Shown here: in pieces, positions 16,749-25,147 of the stretch | How the letters are laid out: each line of letters begins with the position of its first letter | How positions within the stretch are numbered: the first letter of the stretch is position 1 | NCBI GenBank assembly: GCA_001804815.1 | Contig: MHBI01000099.1 | Span: 124,001 to 188,000, forward strand | Direction: 5' to 3' | Length of the DNA: 64,000 nucleotides | Origin: Lentisphaerae bacterium GWF2_50_93 | Lineage (GTDB): Bacteria; Verrucomicrobiota; Lentisphaeria; Victivallales; GWF2-50-93 | Translations under genes and position numbers: made by a program | Notes under the pieces: generated by a model | Told to the model about the DNA's origin: nothing | Seen by the model: only the letters and a program-made list of their open reading frames with translations | Database searches by the model: none

Positions 16749-17816
16749 ATGAAAAAAATAAAATATGCCATGATAGGGTTCGGGGGCATCGCCGAGAACC
16801 GCATCGCGAAGGAGGGTTTTGCATGCGACAAGGCACGCTTCGCTCCTCTGAAAAACGCGGAACTTGTTTCTGCCACGGACCTCAATCCGGCCCGCAAATC
16901 CGCTGCCGAGGCCCTGGGGCTCAGGTGGTTTGCATCTGCCGGAGAGATCCTGTCCGACAAGAACATTGATGCGGTTTTCATAGCTACCAACAACCTTTCG
17001 CATGCGTCCCTGGCCGTTGCCGCCATGAACGCAGGAAAGCATGTGATAGTCGAGAAGCCAATAGCAACCACAGTCGAGGATGCCGAACTGCTGGTCAATA
17101 TTGCGGCGGCGAAGAAACTGAGTTTGACGGTGGACCACATGATGGTGCACAACGCATGGAACAGAAAGGCGCGGGAAGTCGTGGCGGACGGGACGCTGGG
17201 CGCGGTAAACGACGCATGTTTCCACATGGAGTTCGCCTATGGATATGATTCTGCTGAGGCGGCGACCTGGAGATGTTCAAGCCAGGCTGAGATGGGAGGC
17301 CCGATAGGTGATGTGGCCAGCCATTGCTTCTACATGGCGGAATTCATATTCAAGCGCAAGATACGCAGGATATCCTGCGTGTATCTGCCGAAGATCATGA
17401 AGATGAATGTCGAAGACGGGGCATACATCAAATATGAGATGAAGGACGGTCTTGCCGGATCAGTCAAAGTGGCGTTCAGCGAATTACGCGGCGGGCTTGG
17501 CGGCACGCTTTCAAACCTTGGATACGAGATCTACGGCGCGGAAGCGGTGCTGCGCGGCTACGGCACGCTCTTCCAGCTGTCCGGCCATGACGGAGAACCT
17601 CTGAAGATCCGGCTGGAGATCGACAGGTTCAATTCACAGGAGGAGTTCCAGCCGTCGGAGATCAGGAATATCTATCAGGAACTTGTAGAAAAACACGCGA
17701 AGTCTATTATATCCGATAGTCCTCTGAATGCTGGAGACGCACTGCATAACATTAAACTATGTCTTGCCGCTCACGAGTCAGCTCGTTCCAGCGGTGCGAC
17801 TGTCGAGGTAAAATGA
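16749..17816 (+). CDS. Gfo/Idh/MocA-family oxidoreductase
   Basis: This 355-aa NAD(P)-dependent sugar or cyclitol dehydrogenase has the N-terminal Rossmann motif IGFGGIAEN, the family strand VIVEKPIATT (about residue 100) with the catalytic Lys, and a C-terminal alpha/beta domain including GPIGDVASHCFY. It lies 27 nt after the aminotransferase gene, and its stop overlaps the next start, so the three genes form an operon. In such pairs the dehydrogenase usually makes the keto group that the aminotransferase uses, or acts in the reverse catabolic direction. Confidence 0.88.
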   Translation: MKKIKYAMIGFGGIAENRIAKEGFACDKARFAPLKNAELVSATDLNPARKSAAEALGLRWFASAGEILSDKNIDAVFIATNNLSHASLAVAAMNAGKHVIVEKPIATTVEDAELLVNIAAAKKLSLTVDHMMVHNAWNRKAREVVADGTLGAVNDACFHMEFAYGYDSAEAATWRCSSQAEMGGPIGDVASHCFYMAEFIFKRKIRRISCVYLPKIMKMNVEDGAYIKYEMKDGLAGSVKVAFSELRGGLGGTLSNLGYEIYGAEAVLRGYGTLFQLSGHDGEPLKIRLEIDRFNSQEEFQPSEIRNIYQELVEKHAKSIISDSPLNAGDALHNIKLCLAAHESARSSGATVEVK

Positions 17817-19165
17817 ACATGATCAAGTCAGGATCAAGCAGGGAAATCATAACGCCGCCCCGCGGCGTATCTCTTGCCGGTTATTTCAATCCGCGTCCGA
17901 ACACAGGAATCCTTGATGAGCTTTTCGTCAAGGTCATGCTTCTGGAGCAGGACGGCCTTGTCGCCGGTCTGGTGTCCTTCGATCTGTGCTATCTGGGCAC
18001 GGAACTGATAGACCGGATGAAGGATGAGCTGGTAAAACGCAATGTCAAGTTCGGCGATAATCTCATCTTCTGCGCCACCCACACACATACAGGGCCGCAG
18101 ATAGGCAATTTCTTCGGGATGGAGGCAGCTGACAAGTATCTGGATACGCTTATAGAGAAAACTGGACTTGCGGTCTCGAGGGCGCATCAGAACCTCGCTC
18201 CTGCTGAACTGCTCTGTACAAGCGTGGACGAGAATCCTTTCGCATTCAACCGCCGCTACTACATGAAGAACGGAACTGTCCTGACAAATCCCGGCAAATG
18301 CAATCCCGATATCGTCAGGCCTGAAGGACCGGTTGACAATGAGATATCTATTTTTGCCGTGAAGCAGGACGGACGCATATCGGCAATGGCTGTAAACATC
18401 GTCAACCATACCGACACTATAGGCGGAGACCTGGTTTCCGCCGACTGGCCTGGAATCATGGAACGTGCGATCCAGGGTGAGGTCGGGCATGAACTTCCTG
18501 TACTGACATTGGTGGGGTGTTCAGGCAACATCAACCATTTCGATGTTTCAAGCAAGATTTCACAGACCAATTACGAGGAGGCGTGCCGCATTGGCAGAGG
18601 CTATGCCGGGATAGTCCTTAAGTCGATGAACAGGCTTGCGCCGCTTGGATCAGCAGCCCTAGAAGTCGTGGCCGAAGACATGGAGATCCCTTTCCAGGTC
18701 ATCAGCGACGAAAGGCTTGCGAAGGCAAAGGAGACGCTGAAGAGGATTGGCAATACCAGTTCGGACAAGGACATGACAAGCGAAGGTCTTGCAACCGGGG
18801 ACGGTCCGGTGGCGAAATTCTTTGCCGAACAGCTTGTCGCATACAGGGAAAACTGTTCAGGGCTCAGCCGCAAGTTCAAGATCATCGCCATCAGGCTGGG
18901 CGACAAGCTGTCTTTCCTTTCAATGCCGGGTGAACCTTTCACCGAAATCGGACAGTCCATAAAGAAGAAGTCGCCATGCCGTTCGAATTTCATCATTTCC
19001 AATGCCATGGGCAAATGCGGATACATCCCCCTGGAAGAATGCTTCGGACGTGGAGGTTATGAAATACTCCCGGTAGTCGGGGGGGCGCCAAGGGAGGATA
19101 CGGCAGAGAGAATTATTGAATCAGGGATAGGGATTTTAAAGATAAAACTACAAGGAGAGGGATAA
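17813..19165 (+). CDS. Neutral/alkaline ceramidase-like hydrolase
   Basis: This 450-aa protein starts at ATG 17813, overlapping the previous TGA (ATGA) with GAGG upstream. It resembles the N-terminal domain of neutral/alkaline non-lysosomal ceramidases (PF04734): an early 'GYFNPRP' segment, GLVSFDLCYLG, and the zinc-site motif CATHTHTGPQIG (about residue 87), then VVGGAPREDTAERI at the end. It lacks a signal peptide and the ceramidase C-terminal domain. In PVC bacteria such proteins commonly sit in sugar clusters, so an amide or ester of an amino sugar may be the substrate rather than ceramide. The metal-site histidines support hydrolase function. Confidence 0.75.
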   Translation: MNMIKSGSSREIITPPRGVSLAGYFNPRPNTGILDELFVKVMLLEQDGLVAGLVSFDLCYLGTELIDRMKDELVKRNVKFGDNLIFCATHTHTGPQIGNFFGMEAADKYLDTLIEKTGLAVSRAHQNLAPAELLCTSVDENPFAFNRRYYMKNGTVLTNPGKCNPDIVRPEGPVDNEISIFAVKQDGRISAMAVNIVNHTDTIGGDLVSADWPGIMERAIQGEVGHELPVLTLVGCSGNINHFDVSSKISQTNYEEACRIGRGYAGIVLKSMNRLAPLGSAALEVVAEDMEIPFQVISDERLAKAKETLKRIGNTSSDKDMTSEGLATGDGPVAKFFAEQLVAYRENCSGLSRKFKIIAIRLGDKLSFLSMPGEPFTEIGQSIKKKSPCRSNFIISNAMGKCGYIPLEECFGRGGYEILPVVGGAPREDTAERIIESGIGILKIKLQGEG

Positions 19166-19983
19166 TGATAAAAATTCTTCTTGTGTTTGCCTTTGCCGGA
19201 TTATCCACATCCTTGTTTGCTATAGATAATCTTTTTGAAGCCATAAGGGACAACGACTTGAAAAAGTTCAAGTTGCTGGTTGAAGCGGATCCAGGCATCG
19301 TAAACAAGGAAATCGAATATAGGACATATCCATTCCTGGAAGCCGCCTCCGTCTGCCGCGTCAAGATGATGGAGTTCATTATAGAAAAAGGGGGGGATCC
19401 CAAAGTCAAGTCGCAGAAACATGGAGACAACGCGCTCCACATTATTGCTGCAAGATCCAGTCTTACCAACGAGGGAAGCCTTAAGACTTTTATGGCAGTG
19501 GTGGATCTCTTGAAAGCCAACGGCCTCGATTTCAATGAAAAGAACAAGTACGGTGAATCTCCTCTTTATCTGGCATGCAAAAGCGATCAGAGAGAGGCTA
19601 ACGTGGTGCATGCGGCAAAGTTCCTGAAAGCTTTTATTGAAAATGGCGCGAAATTCGAAAAGAATGACGGCCTGCTCAATTACAATCTTGGAAAAACGAT
19701 CAAGCCTGGCGCGGACCTGGGCAACTTGAGTTTTACCAAGGAGATCATAAATCTCGGCGCAGACGTCAACTCCATGGATAAGGTCACAAACGCCACACCG
19801 CTTATTGTTTTTTTGGCCAATAAGACGATACCGGACGAAGCAAAGGTTGAGCTGGTCAAGCTGCTAATTGAAAAAGGCGCAAAGGTCAACGTTAAAGATA
19901 AGAGCAATAGAAAACCCTTGTCGATGGTTGACAAGTCAAGCCCCCTCTACGATATCCTTAGAAAGACGAAATCGAACAAGTAA
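19165..19983 (+). CDS. Secreted ankyrin-repeat protein
   Basis: This 272-aa protein has an N-terminal signal peptide (about residues 1-18, 'ILLVFAFAGLSTSLFA') and at least four ankyrin repeats, seen in NLFEAIRDNDLKKFKLLVE, GDNALHIIAARSS, KYGESPLYLACKSD and KLLIEKGAKVNVKDKSN. Ankyrin repeats bind proteins; no catalytic domain is present. Its ATG shares the final A of the upstream TAA and has an AAGGAGAGG site, so it is co-translated with the ceramidase-like gene. A periplasmic binding partner is likely but unknown. Confidence 0.82.
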   Translation: MIKILLVFAFAGLSTSLFAIDNLFEAIRDNDLKKFKLLVEADPGIVNKEIEYRTYPFLEAASVCRVKMMEFIIEKGGDPKVKSQKHGDNALHIIAARSSLTNEGSLKTFMAVVDLLKANGLDFNEKNKYGESPLYLACKSDQREANVVHAAKFLKAFIENGAKFEKNDGLLNYNLGKTIKPGADLGNLSFTKEIINLGADVNSMDKVTNATPLIVFLANKTIPDEAKVELVKLLIEKGAKVNVKDKSNRKPLSMVDKSSPLYDILRKTKSNK

Positions 19984-20039
19984 CATCTTTTTTGAAGTAA
20001 ACTGTATAGCAAATGAAATTAATAAAAGGAGATTTTAAT

Positions 20040-20966
20040 ATGAGGGCAATCAGCAAGGTCGCGCCTGAATGGTGGGATTATACCACGCTGGATGTGGAGA
20101 TATTGAACGAAGCGGCGAAAATGACAATTGACAATCTAAAAGGATTCGAGCGTCCGGGATTCAAGATCAACATCTATGACACCGTGCAGGAGTTCTACTG
20201 CGCCGAAGCTCTTGAGTACATCAGCGCCTGGACTCAGGCGACGAAGGATTCTCCTGCAGGCATCTGCGGGCCGATCGGGCCGACGGAGCAGCTTCCGATG
20301 GTGGCGCAGATGGTCAATGCGATGAACCTCAATCTCAAGAACTGCCACTTCTGGGGCATGGACGAGTGGGTTGTGGATGGAAAGGCCAGCGGACTGGATT
20401 TTCCTCTTGGATTCGCGAAGGCCGACCTGGATCTGTGTTTCAACCGGATCCGTCCCGAGCTGCGCATGCCCAGGGAAAACCTTCACTTCCCAAGCGAGAA
20501 GCCCGATGAATATGTCAAGTCATGGGACAAGGCCCGCTGCATCGTGATGCAGGGAGGGCAGGGCGAGACAAAGCACTGGGCGTTCAACGATCCTGTGAAA
20601 CGCGCAGGAAAATACAAGGACAACCCGCCGACTCCGGCGGAATACCGCAGCCTCTCGACGCGCGTAGTTGACCTGCATCCGATAACTTTGATCCAGAACG
20701 CACGCACTTCAGGCGGAGGCACAGTGCAGAATGTTCCGTCTTCAGCGGTCACGGTCGGTCCGCTGCAGACATGGAAGGCTGAGAAGGTCTCCATCTGGCA
20801 TCCGGGACACCATGACAACCCGTTCGGCATGCGCCTGACCACATTCATGATCTCGCAGAAGATACCTGACAGCGCTGTTCCGATGTCCCTTATGGCGGAC
20901 CATCCACAGGTTGTGTTCAATTTCCTGCGCGGGGGATTCGGGGTCTGCGAAGTTGAGATGCACTGA
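20040..20966 (+). CDS. Glucosamine-6-phosphate deaminase (NagB)-like protein, divergent
   Basis: This 308-aa protein starts at ATG 20040 with AAAGGAG 6-10 nt upstream; an in-frame ATG at 20013 has no such site. It keeps the NagB/RpiA fold landmarks GICGPIGPTEQ (phosphate loop) and FWGMDEWV (the general-base Asp of MDEY). The usual active-site loop GxGxDGHIAFNEP is replaced by GGQGETKHWAFNDP, which keeps the His but changes neighbouring residues. It therefore probably acts on a related amino sugar or as an isomerase rather than on glucosamine-6-phosphate itself. The same reading frame stays open for 31 codons past the stop. Confidence 0.72.
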   Translation: MRAISKVAPEWWDYTTLDVEILNEAAKMTIDNLKGFERPGFKINIYDTVQEFYCAEALEYISAWTQATKDSPAGICGPIGPTEQLPMVAQMVNAMNLNLKNCHFWGMDEWVVDGKASGLDFPLGFAKADLDLCFNRIRPELRMPRENLHFPSEKPDEYVKSWDKARCIVMQGGQGETKHWAFNDPVKRAGKYKDNPPTPAEYRSLSTRVVDLHPITLIQNARTSGGGTVQNVPSSAVTVGPLQTWKAEKVSIWHPGHHDNPFGMRLTTFMISQKIPDSAVPMSLMADHPQVVFNFLRGGFGVCEVEMH

Positions 20967-21052
20967 CCTTGCGGAATAACCGATTACAAGGCTGCTGCTC
21001 CGAAGAAGGACGCGAAGGATGAGCTGAAGTTGAATAAATTTCCTCTCGCCTT

Positions 21053-21916
21053 TTATTTGCCATGATTCTTGCATGCTGGCGGGATTCTCGACTCGCTTGG
21101 AGTTCTCTTCCGGTATTTGCGGTATATCCTGGAGAAGTAGAATCTATCCTCGAAGCCTGCCTGGAAGGCTATTTCCCCTATCGAAAGTTCTGGTCTGGAC
21201 TTCAGGAGCTTGTCAGCGCAGGCAAGTCGCTTCTCAATAAGAATCTGCTTGAATGTCATCCCATATTTTTTTCTGAGTAGATGTGAGAGGGATGAGACGC
21301 TGCGTCCTGTGAACTTCGCCACATCCCCAAGCATCACGTCTTCAGCCAGATGCCTGTCGATATACTGTTTCACCTTCTCGAGCACCCAGTCACCACGCAG
21401 TCCGACAAGTTCGCGTGCGACAATGTAATCCACAAGCATCATGAACATTCCCAGGATGTCGTCCAGTTGTTCTGCAGCGATGTATGGCAGGGATGAGAAC
21501 GCCTGTCTGATCCTTGTGGCTGTTGTGCGGCTCTTGCAGCATCCTATCACATGATCAGGCACTTTTGATATGTCCCTGAACTGGCCTATCATCACGAATC
21601 CCACCGGACGATTGTCTATGAGGACTGGGGATACCGCCTCCTTAAGGCCGGCATGGCACTGATAGCAGACGAGACTTTTCTTCCTGAGGCATTCCTCCTG
21701 TTTTTCAGCATCAAGGGAAGCGCACCGAGCCGGATTGGAGACCTTGTCCTGGATCAGCTGGCAGTATTCGGAATTGCGTAGCTGGTGGTTTGTCCTGATG
21801 ATTTCTCCGTCAGGCCCATAGAAGACAACCCTGATCTTTAGTACGGCTGCAAAGATGTCGATTAGCTTCTGCACTTCATCGTGCAGGATAAGTTCAATGG
21901 ACGGCTTAGTTGGCAT
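21053..21916 (-). CDS. AraC-family regulator with PocR-type sensory domain
   Basis: This 287-aa regulator has an N-terminal PocR-like domain (about 8-165) with a cluster of cysteines (EYCQLIQ, PARCASLDAEKQEEC, LVCYQCHAG), consistent with metal or redox-linked ligand sensing, and a C-terminal AraC DNA-binding domain (about 185-280) ending in FAFQAGFEDRFYFSRIY-like sequence followed by KRTPSE. I chose ATG 21916 because AGAGGA lies 5-8 nt upstream; ATG 21922 is too close to it. It is divergent from a Gfo/Idh/MocA gene, with a 20-bp-period direct repeat between the two, so it probably controls the 22046-27473 genes. Confidence 0.85.
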   Translation of the reverse strand: MPTKPSIELILHDEVQKLIDIFAAVLKIRVVFYGPDGEIIRTNHQLRNSEYCQLIQDKVSNPARCASLDAEKQEECLRKKSLVCYQCHAGLKEAVSPVLIDNRPVGFVMIGQFRDISKVPDHVIGCCKSRTTATRIRQAFSSLPYIAAEQLDDILGMFMMLVDYIVARELVGLRGDWVLEKVKQYIDRHLAEDVMLGDVAKFTGRSVSSLSHLLRKKYGMTFKQILIEKRLACADKLLKSRPELSIGEIAFQAGFEDRFYFSRIYRKYRKRTPSESRIPPACKNHGK

Positions 21917-21951
21917 TAGCATTCCTCTAGTTTGGATAAATATAATATACA

Positions 21952-21987
21952 TTGCAGAAAAGTCCATATCTTTGCAGACCCGTCCAT
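21952..21987. promoter_or_regulatory. Tandem direct repeat, probable AraC/PocR operator
   Basis: TTGCAGAaaaGTCCAT (21952-21967) and TTGCAGAcccGTCCAT (21972-21987) agree at 13 of 16 positions with a 20-bp period. Two half-sites on one helix face are the classic AraC-family arrangement, and the site lies in the divergent promoter region. Confidence 0.65.
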
Positions 21988-22045
21988 TTACTTCAGCCAT
22001 GGTTGCTATTAGAATATTTGGTATAAAGACAAAAAGGAGTCAGCT

Positions 22046-23092
22046 GTGAAAAAGGTCAGAATTGGAATTGTAGGACTAGGCTTCATGGGAACAACGCATT
22101 TCCGCATATACCGCAAGCTGAAGAACGCGGAAATTGCGGCAGTCTCAGATCTTGATCCTGCGAAACTCGCAGGCGACATTAGCAAAGTCGTTGGCAATAT
22201 AAGCGAAGAGGACAACTCAAAACCGCTGGATCTCGAGGGCGTCAAAGCTTACAGTAAGGTTGGAGACATGCTGAAGGATGCCTCAATAGACATCGTTGAC
22301 ATCTGCGTCCCCACGCCGGATCACCAGAAGATCTCGACGGAAGCCCTGAAGAAAGGGAAGAACGTCTTCTGTGAAAAACCTGTCTGCCGGACCTTGCGTG
22401 AAGTAGAGGACCTTGCGGTCTGCGCCAGAAAGAGCGGAAAGTTCTTCAATGCCGGAATGTGTATTCGTGCCTGGCCGGAATACTTTCACGTCAGCAATCT
22501 ATACAAGGAAGGGAAGCTGGGACGTATCCGCAGCGCATTCTTCCGCAGGCTTTCCCCCGACATTACAGGTAATTCGTGGAAGAATTGGTTTATGGACGGC
22601 AATCTCTCGGGCGGTGCACTTCTCGACCTGCATCTTCATGACACTGATTTCATACGCTTCATGTTCGGACGCCCGAAAGCGGTTACAAGCTTCGGGGTCA
22701 ACTCAGTACGAAGCAAGGGAGGAACCGATCATGTTATCACCAACTATCATTTTGACGACTGTCTTATAGCGGCCGAAGGCGGATGGGCGGCAAATAAGAA
22801 AGTCCCCTTCGAGATGAGCTTCCAGATGGTCTTCGAGAAGGCGACCGTGCGCCTGGCAGGCGAAGGATACAGGATTTACTGGGAGAACGGGCAAGTGGAA
22901 ACTCCTCAGGTCGGCGACAGCGCATTGCCTACGGGCTGGCATAAGGAGTTATCATATTTTGTTGACTGTGTCGAAAAGAACGTTCAGCCGGAGAAATACC
23001 AGAATCTCAGTGAGATTATTGATTCCTTCAAGATAGTTATGGCGGAGCAGGAATCGGTGGACGGCGGCAAAACTGTATCAATCAAATATTGA
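22046..23092 (+). CDS. Gfo/Idh/MocA-family oxidoreductase
   Basis: This 348-aa NAD(P)-dependent dehydrogenase starts at GTG 22046 with AAGGAG 6 nt upstream. The Rossmann motif IVGLGFMGTTH is at residues 7-17, the EKP strand is VFCEKPVCR (about 110), and the C-terminal domain has GGALLDLHLHDTDF, the substrate-site His/Asp segment common in inositol-type dehydrogenases. It opens the operon divergent from the PocR/AraC gene and is followed 9 nt later by a TIM-barrel isomerase, the usual pairing in sugar or inositol catabolism. Confidence 0.88.
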   Translation: MKKVRIGIVGLGFMGTTHFRIYRKLKNAEIAAVSDLDPAKLAGDISKVVGNISEEDNSKPLDLEGVKAYSKVGDMLKDASIDIVDICVPTPDHQKISTEALKKGKNVFCEKPVCRTLREVEDLAVCARKSGKFFNAGMCIRAWPEYFHVSNLYKEGKLGRIRSAFFRRLSPDITGNSWKNWFMDGNLSGGALLDLHLHDTDFIRFMFGRPKAVTSFGVNSVRSKGGTDHVITNYHFDDCLIAAEGGWAANKKVPFEMSFQMVFEKATVRLAGEGYRIYWENGQVETPQVGDSALPTGWHKELSYFVDCVEKNVQPEKYQNLSEIIDSFKIVMAEQESVDGGKTVSIKY

Positions 23093-23101
23093 GGTGTGAC
23101 C

Positions 23102-23965
23102 ATGTATAAGGCTCTTAATTACTGGGTGTTTGGCGGGTTCGGCGGAGAGAAGACCGCTATCGAGTTCATCGACTGGGCAAAGTCTCAGGGGCTGGACGGT
23201 GTCGAACTGACTGTTGGCGATGCCATCAAGATTGACATTACTGAGGTGGAGTGCGCCAGGATTGCGGAATTCGCAAAAAGTAGATCCATTGGGCTGAGAA
23301 CTCTCGCAACGGGTTTCTACTGGGGAACTTCTTTGGGCTCAGGAGACGAAACTGAACGTAGTAACGCGATTGAATTTACACGGAAATATCTGCAGATTGC
23401 AAAATGGCTTGGTGCTGAAACGGTGCTGGTTGTCCCAGGCGCAACAAGAGTCGCCTGGGATCCGACACGCAATGTTACAAGTTACAAGACTGTCTGGGAG
23501 CAGTCAATCAGGTCATTGCTGGAACTGGAACCGCTTGTGCAGCAATTGCAGGTTGACATCGCACTTGAGAACGTCTGGAACCGTTTCCTGTTCTCTCCGG
23601 TAGAATGGAAGTTCTATCTTGACCATTTCAAGTCGTCGAGGATCGGAATGTATTTCGACGTCGGAAACTGCTGCCTATATGTACGTCCTCAGGACTACAT
23701 CGAAATCCTCGGGACGAAGATAAAGGCTGTCCATATCAAAAACTGGACCGGTGATTCGCTTGCAGGAGGTAATCTTCATGGATTCGGAGAAGACATCGAG
23801 GTCGGAGAAGTGGACTTCCCATCGGTAATAAAGTCACTTGAGGCTATTAATTATTCCGGGGCGCTGACTGCAGAGATGATTCCTTTCTCCCGCCTTCCAA
23901 ATCTTTCAATCCCGGATATTGAGCTGGCTGCAAGGACGGTGGAGAAATTGCGTAGGATTGCCTGA
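23102..23965 (+). CDS. Sugar phosphate isomerase/epimerase (TIM barrel)
   Basis: This 287-aa protein of the xylose-isomerase-like AP-endonuclease-2 family starts at ATG 23102 with GAGG just upstream; GTG 23096 is possible. Metal-binding residues expected in the barrel are visible: GVELTVGD, VDIALENVW (Glu), MYFDVGNCC (Asp), AVHIKNW (His) and ALTAEMIPF (Glu). Such enzymes interconvert keto and aldo sugars or epimerise inosose and tagatose-type compounds. The immediately upstream Gfo/Idh/MocA gene probably acts in the same path. Confidence 0.85.
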   Translation: MYKALNYWVFGGFGGEKTAIEFIDWAKSQGLDGVELTVGDAIKIDITEVECARIAEFAKSRSIGLRTLATGFYWGTSLGSGDETERSNAIEFTRKYLQIAKWLGAETVLVVPGATRVAWDPTRNVTSYKTVWEQSIRSLLELEPLVQQLQVDIALENVWNRFLFSPVEWKFYLDHFKSSRIGMYFDVGNCCLYVRPQDYIEILGTKIKAVHIKNWTGDSLAGGNLHGFGEDIEVGEVDFPSVIKSLEAINYSGALTAEMIPFSRLPNLSIPDIELAARTVEKLRRIA

Positions 23966-23976
23966 GGAAGGAATAA

Positions 23977-24216
23977 GGTTCTCTTAATGGAGTCTTTAAT
24001 GGAACAAAGCTGTCAAAGAGCCCCGTCTCAGGCACACTTCCATATGGCGTTGCAGTCCCTTGAAGCCGGGGTACACACTTTTTTGGTGATTTCGCCGGCA
24101 AAGAACTGAGCATAAACGGGAAAGCTTTATCCTGCAGGCAGTCTTCAACTTCCTTCGTGAAAGATTCGGTGACTGTGAGATTGAAAGGCTTTGATGGGCG
24201 CAATAAATTGAATTGA
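23977..24216 (+). pseudogene. C-terminal remnant of an unidentified protein
   Basis: One frame reads GSLNGVFNGTKLSKSPVSG, TLPYGVAVP, a single stop (TGA 24061-24063), then SRGTHFFGDFAGKELSING and VKDSVTVRLKGFDGRNKLN before a final TGA at 24214. Apart from the one internal stop this looks like the last beta-rich domain of a larger enzyme, perhaps a carbohydrate-active one. The family is not recognised. It fills most of a gap of about 350 bp between two operon segments. Confidence 0.4.
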
Positions 24217-24319
24217 ATTCAAATGAATCTATGTTTAGCGAAACAAGCAGGGCTTGATTATGCTAGAAACTTGTAATTCACGAGAGAATTATAAACATTA
24301 ATATACCGGGATGATATAT

Positions 24320-25147
24320 ATGAGCAAGAAAGCATTCGCAATAGCCTGTCATCCTGACGACATCGAGTTCGTCATGGCCGGCACACTGATAAAACTGAAG
24401 GCGGCAGGATACGAGATCCACTACATGAACGTGGCCAACGGCAGCCTGGGGACAAACCGTTATGATTACAAGACCATTGTCCCGATGCGCCGCCAGGAGG
24501 CGATGGAATCGGCGAAGATGATGGGGGCTCATTTCCACGAGAGCCTCTGCGATGATCTCGAAGTCTTCTATTCCCAGGAACCGCTTTCCAGGCTTGTGCC
24601 GATCGTCCGCGAAGTCGCTCCGGATATAATTCTGACGCATGGGCCGTATGAATACATGGAAGACCACATAAATGCCGGACGCCTGGCTGTTTCGGCGGCG
24701 TTCTGCCGCGGCATGGTGAACTTCAAATGCAATCCTCCGATGGCGGCGATTGAAAATCCTGTAACGGTTTATCATTGCCTCTCGCACACACTAACAGACC
24801 AGTTGCGCAGGCCGATCATCCCTGGCATATTCGTTGATATCAGCGAAACCATTCCGCTCAAGAGGAATCTGCTCTCCTGCCATCGCAGCCAGAAGGAATG
24901 GCTCGATGTAAGCCAGGGGAATGCCGCATACCTCAACAATATGGAGGAGGGGTGCAGGCGTGTTGGAGGAATATCGAAACGCTATAAGTTCGCTGAGGGA
25001 TGGATCCGCCACAGCCACGTGGGATTCTGTGCTGAAACTGCTGATCCGCTTGTGGAATCACTCGGGAAAGATGCGTTTGTAAACGGGGAATTTGAAAAGA
25101 CTACAAGATTGGAGAAAAATGAACTCAACATCTTTCCAGGTACATAA
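24320..25147 (+). CDS. PIG-L family deacetylase
   Basis: This 275-aa zinc hydrolase of the GlcNAc-PI/MshB-type deacetylase family shows the first metal motif ACHPDDIEF (HPDD) near residue 11 and the third ligand in EYMEDHINAGRLAV (HxxxG/A helix). Members remove acetyl groups from N-acetyl amino sugars. I prefer ATG 24320, spaced 9-12 nt from GGGA, over ATG 24311. Its last 29 nt overlap the next gene. With the NagB-like and aminotransferase genes it supports an amino-sugar substrate for this cluster. Confidence 0.9.
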   Translation: MSKKAFAIACHPDDIEFVMAGTLIKLKAAGYEIHYMNVANGSLGTNRYDYKTIVPMRRQEAMESAKMMGAHFHESLCDDLEVFYSQEPLSRLVPIVREVAPDIILTHGPYEYMEDHINAGRLAVSAAFCRGMVNFKCNPPMAAIENPVTVYHCLSHTLTDQLRRPIIPGIFVDISETIPLKRNLLSCHRSQKEWLDVSQGNAAYLNNMEEGCRRVGGISKRYKFAEGWIRHSHVGFCAETADPLVESLGKDAFVNGEFEKTTRLEKNELNIFPGT

